From Aestuariibacter salexigens DSM 15300 (GTDB taxonomy: Bacteria; Pseudomonadota; Gammaproteobacteria; Enterobacterales; Alteromonadaceae): DNA of 64,000 nucleotides. Below are positions 36,484-44,123 of the stretch, piece by piece. Position 1 is the first letter of the stretch. Every line of letters begins with the position of its first letter. The stretch is taken from NCBI RefSeq assembly GCF_000429145.1, contig NZ_AUBH01000003.1, forward strand, positions 268,604 to 332,603, given 5' to 3'. The notes under the pieces were generated by a model that made no database searches, was not told the origin of the DNA, and was given only the letters and a program-made list of their open reading frames with translations. Both the position numbers and the translations under genes were made by a program.

Positions 36484-37980
36484 TTATTTTCTAACCAAAA
36501 TTTCTACTCGACGATTAAGCGCCCTGTTTTCCTCAGAGCTGTTATCAACGAGCGGTTGCGTATCGGCCAAGCCTTTTGACGCTATACGCACATTGGCAGG
36601 TAAGGCTCGCTCTAAAATCGCTTTAACTGACTCCGCTCTCGCCGTAGACAAGGCCCAGTTATTACTGAAGCGCAAGGTTCTGATGGGCACATTGTCGGTG
36701 TGTCCAGTGACCTGGATACTCAACCTATTGTTGCCCAATGCGATCGCTATTTTTTCCACGACGCCGATGTATTCATTTGCCAAAACATCGCTACCAGAAC
36801 GGAACAGGTTGGCGTCTGTCAGTCTTATCATTGTGCCTTGCTCAGTTTGTTCCAATGCCACCATGTCGTTACGCAATTCAAAATCAAGCGCATTTTGTAG
36901 CAGCGTATAGAAATCAATTTCCTGCTCGACTAGATCTGGCTGACTGACAGCAGGTAAAGAAGCCCTGCCCAACTGTGAGTAATTGATTGGGGTAACTTCC
37001 AGCGCTTCAGTTTTAGGCAGACGCGCCAACATTCTATGCAGCGGATCGGCCTGCTGATTGAGAAAGATTGTTAGGGCGAAATACACCAGTAATACCACAC
37101 TACCGGCGATTGACCAGGCGACCCATTGCGGAAGAATCGTCAGCAATGACTGGCGTTTTTCTGGCACCCCCTGCCATTGATCCGATAATGCCGATGGTAC
37201 CTGACCTTTATTGCGCAAAAGCATTAGGCGAGTGTTTGAGATCACACTATTGAGCTCTCTGTCTCCGTTAGGGAGCTGTCGATATTTGCCCTCAAAGCCA
37301 AGCTCCAACGCCACGTAATAAAGCTCAATTACCGGCAGGTTTTGAATTGGATTGGCAAGCATTTGCTCCAAATAAAGGAAAAAATTTTCGCCTCCCCACG
37401 ACTCCTGGTGATAGTGCACAAGCAGACTTTCATTTGCCCAATCGCTTTGTGCTCCCCAAGGGGTATTCAGCACCAGATCATCGATTAAGCAACAAAGGCC
37501 ATAGCTTGCTTTCAACAGCTGCTGAGGGTCTGGTGCCAGGAAAAAGTTTACCGATTTAAAGTAGTCCATTTGTTGTATCGCGTATTGATACAGCTGCGGA
37601 AGATCAACGGACTGAGATGAAAAACGCACTTTCCCTACCAGCGTTATCAATGGCGTGACAAGCTCCAACAGAGGATTTCGATGGCCAGGCTGCACTGCCT
37701 GATATTGCTCTGCGGGAGCTGCCGCAGGTTGCATCGGTGCAGCTGGCGGAGGTTGCTGAGCGAAAGGCTGTGGAGCTTGCTGAGGCTGCATGGCTGGCTC
37801 AGCATAGCGTTGTATATTCGGAGGCGGAGTTGAAGGCAGTTGGTAACGCGGAATATTCGGCGGCGGTGACTGCGGCCCACCCTGATTAGGGGCTCTGGGC
37901 CTGACGATGGTTTTATCGTCTGCCTGTCCGGTATTAATTGGACGCCTGCCTCCCGGGCGGATGACCGTTTTATCGTTCAT
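36484..37980 (-). CDS. tssL: T6SS membrane complex protein TssL with OmpA-type C-terminal domain
   Basis: A 498-residue evolved TssL. Residues 1-110 are low-complexity, rich in Pro and Gln, and carry two DKTVI-type motifs (NDKTVIRPGGR at the extreme N-terminus; DDKTIVRPRAP near residue 21). The DotU-like cytoplasmic helical domain follows (about 110-290, PLLELVTPLITLVGKVR onwards). One membrane helix, VAWSIAGSVVLLVYFALTIFL, is at about residue 295. The C-terminal OmpA/MotB-like peptidoglycan-binding domain spans about 390-498 (VTGHTDNVPIRTLRFSNNWALSTARA, NRRVEILV). Peptidoglycan anchoring fits the periplasmic end of the machine. The ATG has a GAGGAG site. Confidence 0.95.
   Translation of the reverse strand: MNDKTVIRPGGRRPINTGQADDKTIVRPRAPNQGGPQSPPPNIPRYQLPSTPPPNIQRYAEPAMQPQQAPQPFAQQPPPAAPMQPAAAPAEQYQAVQPGHRNPLLELVTPLITLVGKVRFSSQSVDLPQLYQYAIQQMDYFKSVNFFLAPDPQQLLKASYGLCCLIDDLVLNTPWGAQSDWANESLLVHYHQESWGGENFFLYLEQMLANPIQNLPVIELYYVALELGFEGKYRQLPNGDRELNSVISNTRLMLLRNKGQVPSALSDQWQGVPEKRQSLLTILPQWVAWSIAGSVVLLVYFALTIFLNQQADPLHRMLARLPKTEALEVTPINYSQLGRASLPAVSQPDLVEQEIDFYTLLQNALDFELRNDMVALEQTEQGTMIRLTDANLFRSGSDVLANEYIGVVEKIAIALGNNRLSIQVTGHTDNVPIRTLRFSNNWALSTARAESVKAILERALPANVRIASKGLADTQPLVDNSSEENRALNRRVEILVRK
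37903..37980 (-). other. Two DKTVI-type motifs at the N-terminus of TssL
   Basis: The first 30 residues of TssL contain NDKTVIRPGGRR (from residue 2) and DDKTIVRPRAP (from about residue 21). They match the five motifs in PpkA in core and in the following basic and proline residues. In Agrobacterium a threonine near the TssL N-terminus is phosphorylated by PpkA and then bound by Fha, so these are strong candidates for the same switch. No Fha gene is in the window. Confidence 0.7.
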
Positions 37981-38004
37981 TTATTTACTCCTCGGACCCT
38001 GCAT

Positions 38005-39360
38005 TCATTTGCGATTAATTGCCCAAAGTTGTAACTCAAGACCAGGAAAGTTTCCGCTTACATGAAATGCCATTCCCTTCGATGCCTTTAACTCTTCCCA
38101 CAGTGGATTTTTACTATTTAATTCAAAGTACTGAAATCCCGCATGATAAGGGATTTCTCGTGGCGCCTGCGGCAGTGGCTGCAGCTCAATACCGGGCAAC
38201 GCACTTTGAATAAGCTGGAATATTTTTTCACCCGGGCCAATCTTGATTTGCGCAGGAAATTGCGACCGGATCATTTCAGAAGACACTTGAGCGGTTACTG
38301 CAAGCACAAGGTTACCTGAATTTAACACTTCTTTATTCGTTAACCGAGCAGCACGAATGCCCTGTTTGGGTGGCGAGAGTGGAATAGATGTCGCAATCTG
38401 CTCGAGCACTACGGAGAACGACGAGAAGATATCTGACATGACGGTCTGGAATATCGACGTCGGCTCTTCATGATTGTAGGTTGGGAATGCAATCGGACGC
38501 TTTTCCGCTTTCATAAAGGTCGAGAGTTCGCCGGAAAAGCTCAGCAGCATCATATACACATCGAACGGATGGATATTACACGACTTATTTAGCTGATTGA
38601 GCTGAGGCTCTATCCTGTTTAACAGCTGTAATAGCATAAAGTCACTTACCTCAGCTACCCCCCCGCTGCCGCCAGAACCAGACACTCGCTGAGCAAGTGC
38701 TGCAGCACGGGTGCTAACCATACTTTCGAACTCTGCTAGAAAGTTTTTCAGTGTGGGGGAGGCATCCAGACGCAGAGCGCAAGGCATAAAGGTTTCATCC
38801 AGTACAATTTTGCTCGCGACCACTTCCTTGATGTGCGCAATAGGGATTTTCATCATCCCATCAGGAACACGTTTGGCGTCATCCCCTCCTTCCAGCTCTT
38901 CGTATAACAGCTGTACTCTTAGTTCACCCATTTCTATCGATGAGGTTTTGCCATTGTCGTCGGAACGGTCAATCAGCTGTTTTTGCACAGGTTTAAATCT
39001 GATGAGACTGGAGGGCTCATCAGAATTGCCCACTTCAGCACCGCTATCTCGTAAGTAAGGAAGCACTAAATATATTATCGCGTTACGTGTCCCATCAGAG
39101 AGATAGAGAGGGAGAGGCAAACTCTCTTCATCAGGCGCACAATAAGCGGTGCCATCAGAAAAAATCGCTGAGCACTTAAGCAGTGAAAATTGCCCTACAT
39201 CTAGCTCTGATTGATTGATCTGAAGTTTACTCACACCCCACGCGAAGGACTGTAAACTTTTTACACGATGTTGAAGTGCGCTGAGCAGGAATTTCTCCTG
39301 CTGCTGAAAGTGCTGAGGACGAATAAATGCACCTTCTCGCCATACCGTTTTCCACGTCAT
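38005..39360 (-). CDS. tssK: T6SS baseplate protein TssK
   Basis: A 451-residue TssK (ImpJ/VasE), the trimeric protein that ties the baseplate wedges to the membrane complex. The N-terminus VWREGAFIRPQHFQQQEKFLLSALQHR is a family signature, and FMLLQLLNRIEPQLNQL lies near residue 235. The usual length is about 445 residues. The ATG at 39360 has an AAGGAC site. It lies between tssJ and tssL, the order seen in many gammaproteobacterial clusters. Confidence 0.95.
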   Translation of the reverse strand: MTWKTVWREGAFIRPQHFQQQEKFLLSALQHRVKSLQSFAWGVSKLQINQSELDVGQFSLLKCSAIFSDGTAYCAPDEESLPLPLYLSDGTRNAIIYLVLPYLRDSGAEVGNSDEPSSLIRFKPVQKQLIDRSDDNGKTSSIEMGELRVQLLYEELEGGDDAKRVPDGMMKIPIAHIKEVVASKIVLDETFMPCALRLDASPTLKNFLAEFESMVSTRAAALAQRVSGSGGSGGVAEVSDFMLLQLLNRIEPQLNQLNKSCNIHPFDVYMMLLSFSGELSTFMKAEKRPIAFPTYNHEEPTSIFQTVMSDIFSSFSVVLEQIATSIPLSPPKQGIRAARLTNKEVLNSGNLVLAVTAQVSSEMIRSQFPAQIKIGPGEKIFQLIQSALPGIELQPLPQAPREIPYHAGFQYFELNSKNPLWEELKASKGMAFHVSGNFPGLELQLWAINRK

Positions 39361-39386
39361 ATACAGTCCTTATATTCGCTGGGAAA

Positions 39387-39872
39387 TTAACAGCTACCGC
39401 TCACCGACACGTCCAGTCTACTGATCGTTATGCATAAATCAGCTGGCTTGTTGCCGTCATACGCATAGATACGCTTTGGGCGAGAATTCACTTCGTCTTG
39501 AAAGGCGGCAAGAATGCCAATAAATCTCGTTTCTTTGAAAACCGTCAACTGATAGGTATTACTTCTACCGGGGAAAATAGTCATCTGATCTACGTCTCGC
39601 ATATCCGCGCCTAACACGCTGGCATGAGAGTCGAGAAGCTTATCCAGTTGCGCATCTCTAAATTGCACGTCGTTGGTTAACTGAAATACTTTGAGTACGA
39701 GCGGTGAAGGCCTGCCTGACTGGTCCGGGTTAATATCACTGGCAACGTCCAGTGTTATCTCAACTTTCTCGCTGTCTCCAGAAAACAACTCAATGTCAGG
39801 TACACCAAACTCGGGACTGGAGCTACATCCTTGAATAAAGACGAATAGCGTGGCCAATAAAAAATACCGCAT
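39387..39872 (-). CDS. tssJ: T6SS outer-membrane lipoprotein TssJ
   Basis: A 161-residue lipoprotein. The ATG at 39872 gives a short signal MRYFLLATLFVF with lipobox IQGC and lipidated Cys16; a TTG 12 bases upstream only lengthens the basic n-region. The mature part has the transthyretin-like pattern of TssJ (VEITLDVASDINPDQSGRPSPLVLKVFQLTNDVQF...). VFPGR-like and GILAAFQD stretches are also typical. It anchors the membrane complex to the outer membrane through TssM. It is the first gene of the tssJ-to-ppkA operon; its promoter should lie in the 200 bases upstream. Confidence 0.93.
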   Translation of the reverse strand: MRYFLLATLFVFIQGCSSSPEFGVPDIELFSGDSEKVEITLDVASDINPDQSGRPSPLVLKVFQLTNDVQFRDAQLDKLLDSHASVLGADMRDVDQMTIFPGRSNTYQLTVFKETRFIGILAAFQDEVNSRPKRIYAYDGNKPADLCITISRLDVSVSGSC

Positions 39873-40072
39873 ACGTAATCTCAACTTTGTTTTTAGGCTT
39901 AGTAGAAGCGTTACCAGTAATAATGTATACGCTTAACCTGCTGAAGTATAGACTAATAAACGTTCGTAATTTGAGTTTAAAGCAAACCCGTCGAAGGTCA
40001 CGAATCTTACCGGATAACGCGACGTGCAATAGCAATGTAGACGAACTTTGATTAGAGAAATCTGTCTAGAAC

Positions 40073-40097
40073 AAAAAAGCCGCCTAAAGCGGCGGCT
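40073..40097 (-). terminator. Rho-independent terminator after hcp
   Basis: On the minus strand a 7-bp stem (AGCCGCC with GGCGGCT, six-base loop) is followed by TTTTTT, 25 bases past the hcp stop. It separates hcp from the tssJ operon, fitting separate, strong expression of hcp. Confidence 0.88.
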
Positions 40098-40121
40098 ACA
40101 CTTTCTAACACACAACAGGGA

Positions 40122-40637
40122 TTAGGTGCGAGGTGCACGCCAGTCATCAGATCCCTGAGTACCGGCGACTTCGTGCGTCCAGGTAACGCGACGGTAAGTC
40201 AGCGACACATCTTCCATATGAGAGAAGTGCGCCATGGCTGGATCTTGTGCATTCGGCATGTAGGATTTGATATCAACGATCACTGCATCTTCCAACTCAT
40301 GAGTGAAATAATGTTCCTGGGTGCCCGTCATTGACGTGCGGTACCATTTAACGGTGACTTTGCTTAAACGCTCACCACTACAAAGCGCATCAAACAACTT
40401 AGGTGATGCTTTGTCATAAACTTTAGTCAATACAAATGGTTGGTGAACGCGCTGACCGGTAGGCTGTCCGCTCTGTGGGTCACGTGGAATGATAACTTCG
40501 TGTTTGAATGCTTGGACGGTACTTTCATCAGTGTGATCAGACTGATATGCATTACCCATTGAATCAACGGTGTTTGCACCTTCGGTGATTAGACCAGACT
40601 TTGTACCTTCGATCGTAACGTATGCAACTGTTGGCAT
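40122..40637 (-). CDS. hcp: T6SS tube protein Hcp (TssD)
   Basis: A 171-residue Hcp that stacks as hexamer rings to form the inner tube. The ATG at 40637 has an AGAGGAAATT site; a longer in-frame reading upstream lacks one. Visible family features are VAYVTIEGTKSG at the start, HEVIIPRDPQSGQPTGQRVHQPFVLTKVYDKASPKL (residues about 48-83) and the late VSLTYRRVTWTHE. Length is standard, with no C-terminal effector extension. It is a single-gene unit with its own terminator, as expected for the most abundant secreted component. Confidence 0.96.
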   Translation of the reverse strand: MPTVAYVTIEGTKSGLITEGANTVDSMGNAYQSDHTDESTVQAFKHEVIIPRDPQSGQPTGQRVHQPFVLTKVYDKASPKLFDALCSGERLSKVTVKWYRTSMTGTQEHYFTHELEDAVIVDIKSYMPNAQDPAMAHFSHMEDVSLTYRRVTWTHEVAGTQGSDDWRAPRT

Positions 40638-40675
40638 CTTAATTTCCTCTAAACAAATTAATGGTGTTAATTCGT

Positions 40676-40736
40676 GTGCCAACGTGGGCAGCACGTAAAA
40701 TCAGACTCGATAAGACTAATCCACAATGCGTGCCAA
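40676..40736 (-). promoter_or_regulatory. Two TTGGCAC elements upstream of hcp, possible sigma-54 -24 boxes
   Basis: The minus strand carries TTGGCAC twice, at 40730-40736 and 40676-40682, upstream of the hcp ATG. This is a perfect -24 half of a sigma-54 promoter. Neither copy has a GC at the required distance: at the -12 position the first has GG and the second AA. A VasH-type activator is encoded nearby and hcp is its usual target, so the site is worth noting, but the sequence match is incomplete. Confidence 0.3.
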
Positions 40737-40847
40737 CTTTTATAACTAACTGATTTAAAACATCTTTATAAAACTCGGTAGCTCAACCGCGTCTGCACGC
40801 CCTGTCCACCTTGCCCCTCGAGAGCGAATTTTCTTACATGTGAGCAA

Positions 40848-41600
40848 TTAACTGCTCACATGTGCCACAAGATTATCTTTAACGGTATGCGGAATATTTT
40901 CAATCGCATCCATGTCAATCAATTCCGCGAAAGTAGAACTGCCCGAAAACTGTGTCGCCATCTTTATGACATCTTCCTGAGGCTGAAAGGACTGCACAGA
41001 TGCACTTAGCACAATATAGGGCAACTCTCCGCTTGTATCAGCTAGTGTCCGCACTTCAACCTGATATCCCATACCATTAAAGAGTCGGGTTAATCCCGGA
41101 TTATTCTCAAACAGCAGTTGCATGGTGAGCTGGTCTATGACGAGACGAGAAACATCATCTTGTGACAATGTTTTTCCGGAGACTTTTGCTTGCAGTAGGC
41201 GGTTGATGTTCATACTGCTATCGTATGTGAGAACCCACTCTGTAGGAGAACTAATCGTAATCGCTTTATCGCCTATCTGTTGAATGTACTCCCACTGATT
41301 CAGTGATAGCTTGCTGCTGACGGTAGGAACAATGCTGGACAGCTTGGCTGTCATACCGAACGCATCTTTCATGATGCTCTTGTATCGTTCCTGAAGAAAC
41401 GAAAAATTCTTCTCTGAGCCCACCACTTTATCTTTACTGTTGCCCGCCATGAATTCGCCAAGTACTTTCCGTGGGGAGAAGAGCTGCGTAATGGTTTTTA
41501 CATACCCAGTAAGCTCTTTATTAAGGTACTCAGAAACTTTATTAGACAGCTCACGCAATTCTGCCATTTTATCTACTTGAATTTCTTTGGTTGCAGGCAT
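40848..41600 (-). CDS. Unknown protein between hcp and the effector module
   Basis: A 250-residue protein of no family I know. The ATG at 41600 has an AGAGG site six bases upstream. There is no signal peptide, membrane segment or cysteine. The first 70 residues are helical and Lys-rich (VDKMAELRELSNKVSEYLNKEL). The middle has alternating hydrophobic patterns (SPTEWVLTYDSSMNINRLLQ) and the end VKDNLVAHVSS. Its place, transcribed towards hcp and divergent from the PAAR-effector module, suggests a cytoplasmic T6SS accessory such as an Hcp-related chaperone or adaptor. That is context only. Confidence 0.65.
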   Translation of the reverse strand: MPATKEIQVDKMAELRELSNKVSEYLNKELTGYVKTITQLFSPRKVLGEFMAGNSKDKVVGSEKNFSFLQERYKSIMKDAFGMTAKLSSIVPTVSSKLSLNQWEYIQQIGDKAITISSPTEWVLTYDSSMNINRLLQAKVSGKTLSQDDVSRLVIDQLTMQLLFENNPGLTRLFNGMGYQVEVRTLADTSGELPYIVLSASVQSFQPQEDVIKMATQFSGSSTFAELIDMDAIENIPHTVKDNLVAHVSS

Positions 41601-41680
41601 GATAACCTCTTGATTTATTGTGTACTTCGAATCAGTTGTCTATTATTCAAGCATACTTTGTGCACGACGCATATGGAAAA

Positions 41681-41697
41681 GGGGCAGAAATATTGCT
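41681..41697 (+). promoter_or_regulatory. Sigma-54-type promoter of the PAAR-effector module
   Basis: GGGGCAG-N5-TTGCT: the GG at 41683-41684 and the GC at 41695-41696 are exactly ten bases apart, the spacing sigma-54 needs, and the -12 TTGCT half is perfect. The -24 half differs at two or three places from TTGGCACG. It lies 51 bases before the ATG of the small gene at 41748. A VasH-like sigma-54 activator is encoded in the same cluster. Confidence 0.55.
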
Positions 41698-41747
41698 GGT
41701 ATTATTGGATTGATACCCAATTTATTCTGAAAAAAGGGGAGAAATAC

Positions 41748-41990
41748 ATGAAAGATCTTTTAGAGTCATTTACTGACGATTTAAGCGATATGGCAGGCGA
41801 AATTACCGAAGGGTCAATATGTGGTGCAATCGGAGCAGGGACTACAGCAGTTTCGGGAGTAGCCATCGCCGGCACAACAGGCAGCGCACCACTGGCAATT
41901 GGCGGTGGTCTTGCAATTGGCGTGACTGCATATAAAGCATGTAAAAAGTATGGACTCGATGACGACATTCGAGACTTGCTCAATAAATAG
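41748..41990 (+). CDS. Glycine-rich small hydrophobic protein, first gene of the PAAR-effector module
   Basis: An 80-residue protein starting at the ATG at 41748, which has a strong GGGGAG site; a longer reading upstream has no ribosome site. It has an acidic N-terminus (MKDLLESFTDDLSDMAGE), a central stretch of about 45 residues dominated by Gly, Ala, Ile and Thr (CGAIGAGTTAVSGVAIAG, then APLAIGGGLAIGVTAYKA) that could form two short helices with glycine-zipper packing, and a charged tail (YGLDDDIRDLLNK). There is no cleavable signal. The pattern recalls class II bacteriocins and small pore formers, but I cannot assign a family. It could be a membrane-active cargo, an immunity or a chaperone. 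Confidence 0.6.
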   Translation: MKDLLESFTDDLSDMAGEITEGSICGAIGAGTTAVSGVAIAGTTGSAPLAIGGGLAIGVTAYKACKKYGLDDDIRDLLNK

Positions 41991-42032
41991 CTGATACACT
42001 GGCCCAACCTTCGGAATTGAGGAGATAAAAAG

Positions 42033-42332
42033 ATGCCACCTGCAGCACGAATAGGCGACATGCACGTTTGTCCGATGGTAACACCGGGGACGCCCCCCAT
42101 TCCTCATGTTGGTGGTCCGGTGTCAGGACCTGCCATTCCTAATGTCATCATCGGAGGCATGCCCGCCGCTACCTTAGGCGATATGTGCGTTTGCGTGGGT
42201 CCTCCTGACACAATTGCAAAAGGTTCTTCAACTGTGATTATTGGTGGTAAACCAGCCGCCCGAATGGGAGATACCACAGCGCATGGCGGTTCCATAGTGA
42301 TGGGCTTCCCAACCGTTATGATTGGTGGTTAA
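42033..42332 (+). CDS. PAAR-domain T6SS tip protein
   Basis: A 99-residue single-domain PAAR protein with a GAGGAG ribosome site. PPAARIGDMHVCPM starts it, followed by repeated VIIGG.PAA..GD segments (VIIGGMPAATLGDMCVC, VIIGGKPAARMGDTTAHGG) and a final VMIGG. PAAR proteins form a metal-bound cone that sharpens the VgrG spike and carries effectors. His and Cys residues suited to the metal site are present. It has no toxin extension, so cargo must be a separate protein; the next gene is the obvious candidate. Confidence 0.92.
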   Translation: MPPAARIGDMHVCPMVTPGTPPIPHVGGPVSGPAIPNVIIGGMPAATLGDMCVCVGPPDTIAKGSSTVIIGGKPAARMGDTTAHGGSIVMGFPTVMIGG

Positions 42333-42377
42333 GCTATCGGTAGTGATACCGTATCTCATATGATGCACAGCTAAATA

Positions 42378-44123
42378 ATGCCAGATTCAAATAAACTCAG
42401 TAGCGAGAAACCGGTTGGTGAATCGGTGCAATCCTGTCCGCTAAAGGGACGGTTTAACTTTATTGTGAATTGCGAAGTGCCTTCTGACATAAGTCAGTTG
42501 CCAGAAGAAAATAAAGCAAACTACACGCTTAATATCTCACTAAAAAATACACAGACGCAGGAAATAATAAAGCACAAAATGAAGCTGATGTGCCCTGTGT
42601 GTGCAGACACTTCTGAGCTTCTTATGATGGGGCTTTATGAAATTACAGCAGAGCCAGATAAACGCAGCGATTATTCAACACCAGCGATGCAAATGAGTTT
42701 TTGTCCGCCAGCAAATGGCGTAACGACCGTCACAATAAACCTGCAAAGAATAAAGCTAATTGAATTCACTCCGGGAAAAGACCTGAAAGCCTTTATAAAC
42801 CTTACCGACAGAGAAAAAGGTACGTTAAAAGATAATGAACAACCCGGCCGGGAGGTAAAAGTCAGTGCCAAAATCAACCGGCCGGTTGCAGGTAAGAAGA
42901 TCTTTTTTAAGTTTGTTCCCAAAAGTACTGGCACGCCTGAAATTACTGACAATGCCCACAAAGCCAAGCTTGCAGTAGTCGGAGGGAAATCAACTCAAAT
43001 AGAACAAGAAATTGTCGAGTCTGAAACCAATGCAGAGGGCATTGCCGAAGCTACCTTTACTACGTCCAGATACGGCGGCGATAAGTTCAAACTGTTTGCC
43101 AGTCTTAATGAAAGTTTTACCAAGAATGACTCAAAATCTTCAGGAATTATTACCGTATGGAGAAAGTTGTGGTACCAACTGAACTATCACAAAGACCTCA
43201 GTAGTAAGCTTCCGAGTATGACAACTGCAGTAAATAATTTAAAAGATGCTTTTATAGAATTAGAGGCCGAGAAAGACGTACTACACACTTTAGAAAAAAT
43301 ATCACATCCCAAATGGAACAAACCGAAAACGCTAGTAGGTATTCATAACCAAGCAGACTACCATGCCCTTAGAAAAAGCAATTACGAGGACAAGAGCGTT
43401 CACATTGTGTTTGCCGATGAGGTTTATCATGGGTACGACGTCACTATTGATGTGAAAGGTATTTTAGACAGCTCGACTGGCTTGGTGACTTTGGATGATG
43501 ATGAAGAAATACCATTTGAATTTTTCTCTCCTCCCCTACAAAAAGGTAAAAAACTATTCGTGAGTGGGACATGGAAATGTGTTAATGACACGAACGTGAA
43601 TGGCTCATTCACTGACGAGCCAAATAAGGTGAACGATAAAATTGGCTTGGTCAAATATCACAGTGAGCAGTTTCTAGAGGTTTCGCTACCCAAACTTGCA
43701 ATGGCCAGCAAAAAAAATCCGGTGAATGTCATTATCGAAGTAACACCTGCAGTTGGACCATTGCTAGGAGATGCCAGTACCCCTCCACATAACTTAATTA
43801 ATGTGAGTACTAGTATTAAAGAAATTATGGAGACAATAATCCATGAACTCGGACACAATATAAATATGACCCCACATACTGATCATTGTGAAAGTCCTGC
43901 AGGGTTCACACTCAGTCATAGCAAGCTATACAGCAAAACAGGCCCGCACTGTTGGTCTGGTGGGAAAAAGGTGGGAGATGAATTTAAGGAGGACGGCACA
44001 TGTGTTATGTTCCATGCAGGCACTCCCAAGTGCACATCACAATTTTGTCACGAATGTATGCCTTATGTATTAGCCCAAGACCTGACAAAATTCAGAAAAA
44101 ATAAAGCCAAAGATGACAAGTAA
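42378..44123 (+). CDS. Putative T6SS effector with HEXXH zinc-metalloprotease motif
   Basis: A 581-residue protein 45 bases after the PAAR gene. Residues 1-25 are a linker ending in QSCPLK (18-23), shared with the effector candidate at 46333. The middle part (about 25-280) has Ig-like beta patterns. The C-terminal domain carries ETIIHELGHN: His489-Glu490-Leu-Gly-His493, with His500 and His503 as possible third ligands, then a Cys-rich tail (GPHC, GTCVMFH, CTSQFCHEC) to residue 560 or so. This is a zincin active site; the spacing is one residue longer than the metzincin pattern. There is no signal peptide, consistent with T6SS delivery. The target is unknown: peptidoglycan-crosslinking peptides or proteins are both possible. 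Confidence 0.72.
   Translation: MPDSNKLSSEKPVGESVQSCPLKGRFNFIVNCEVPSDISQLPEENKANYTLNISLKNTQTQEIIKHKMKLMCPVCADTSELLMMGLYEITAEPDKRSDYSTPAMQMSFCPPANGVTTVTINLQRIKLIEFTPGKDLKAFINLTDREKGTLKDNEQPGREVKVSAKINRPVAGKKIFFKFVPKSTGTPEITDNAHKAKLAVVGGKSTQIEQEIVESETNAEGIAEATFTTSRYGGDKFKLFASLNESFTKNDSKSSGIITVWRKLWYQLNYHKDLSSKLPSMTTAVNNLKDAFIELEAEKDVLHTLEKISHPKWNKPKTLVGIHNQADYHALRKSNYEDKSVHIVFADEVYHGYDVTIDVKGILDSSTGLVTLDDDEEIPFEFFSPPLQKGKKLFVSGTWKCVNDTNVNGSFTDEPNKVNDKIGLVKYHSEQFLEVSLPKLAMASKKNPVNVIIEVTPAVGPLLGDASTPPHNLINVSTSIKEIMETIIHELGHNINMTPHTDHCESPAGFTLSHSKLYSKTGPHCWSGGKKVGDEFKEDGTCVMFHAGTPKCTSQFCHECMPYVLAQDLTKFRKNKAKDDK

Noticed and set aside
39873..40072. Sigma-70 or sigma-54 promoter for tssJ
   Set aside because: Several TATACT/TACATT-like hexamers but no paired -35 or spaced GG/GC that stands out; left uncalled.
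42338..42351. Small hairpin after the PAAR gene as a terminator
   Set aside because: Only five base pairs and no T run; the next gene follows 45 bases later and is probably in the same transcript.
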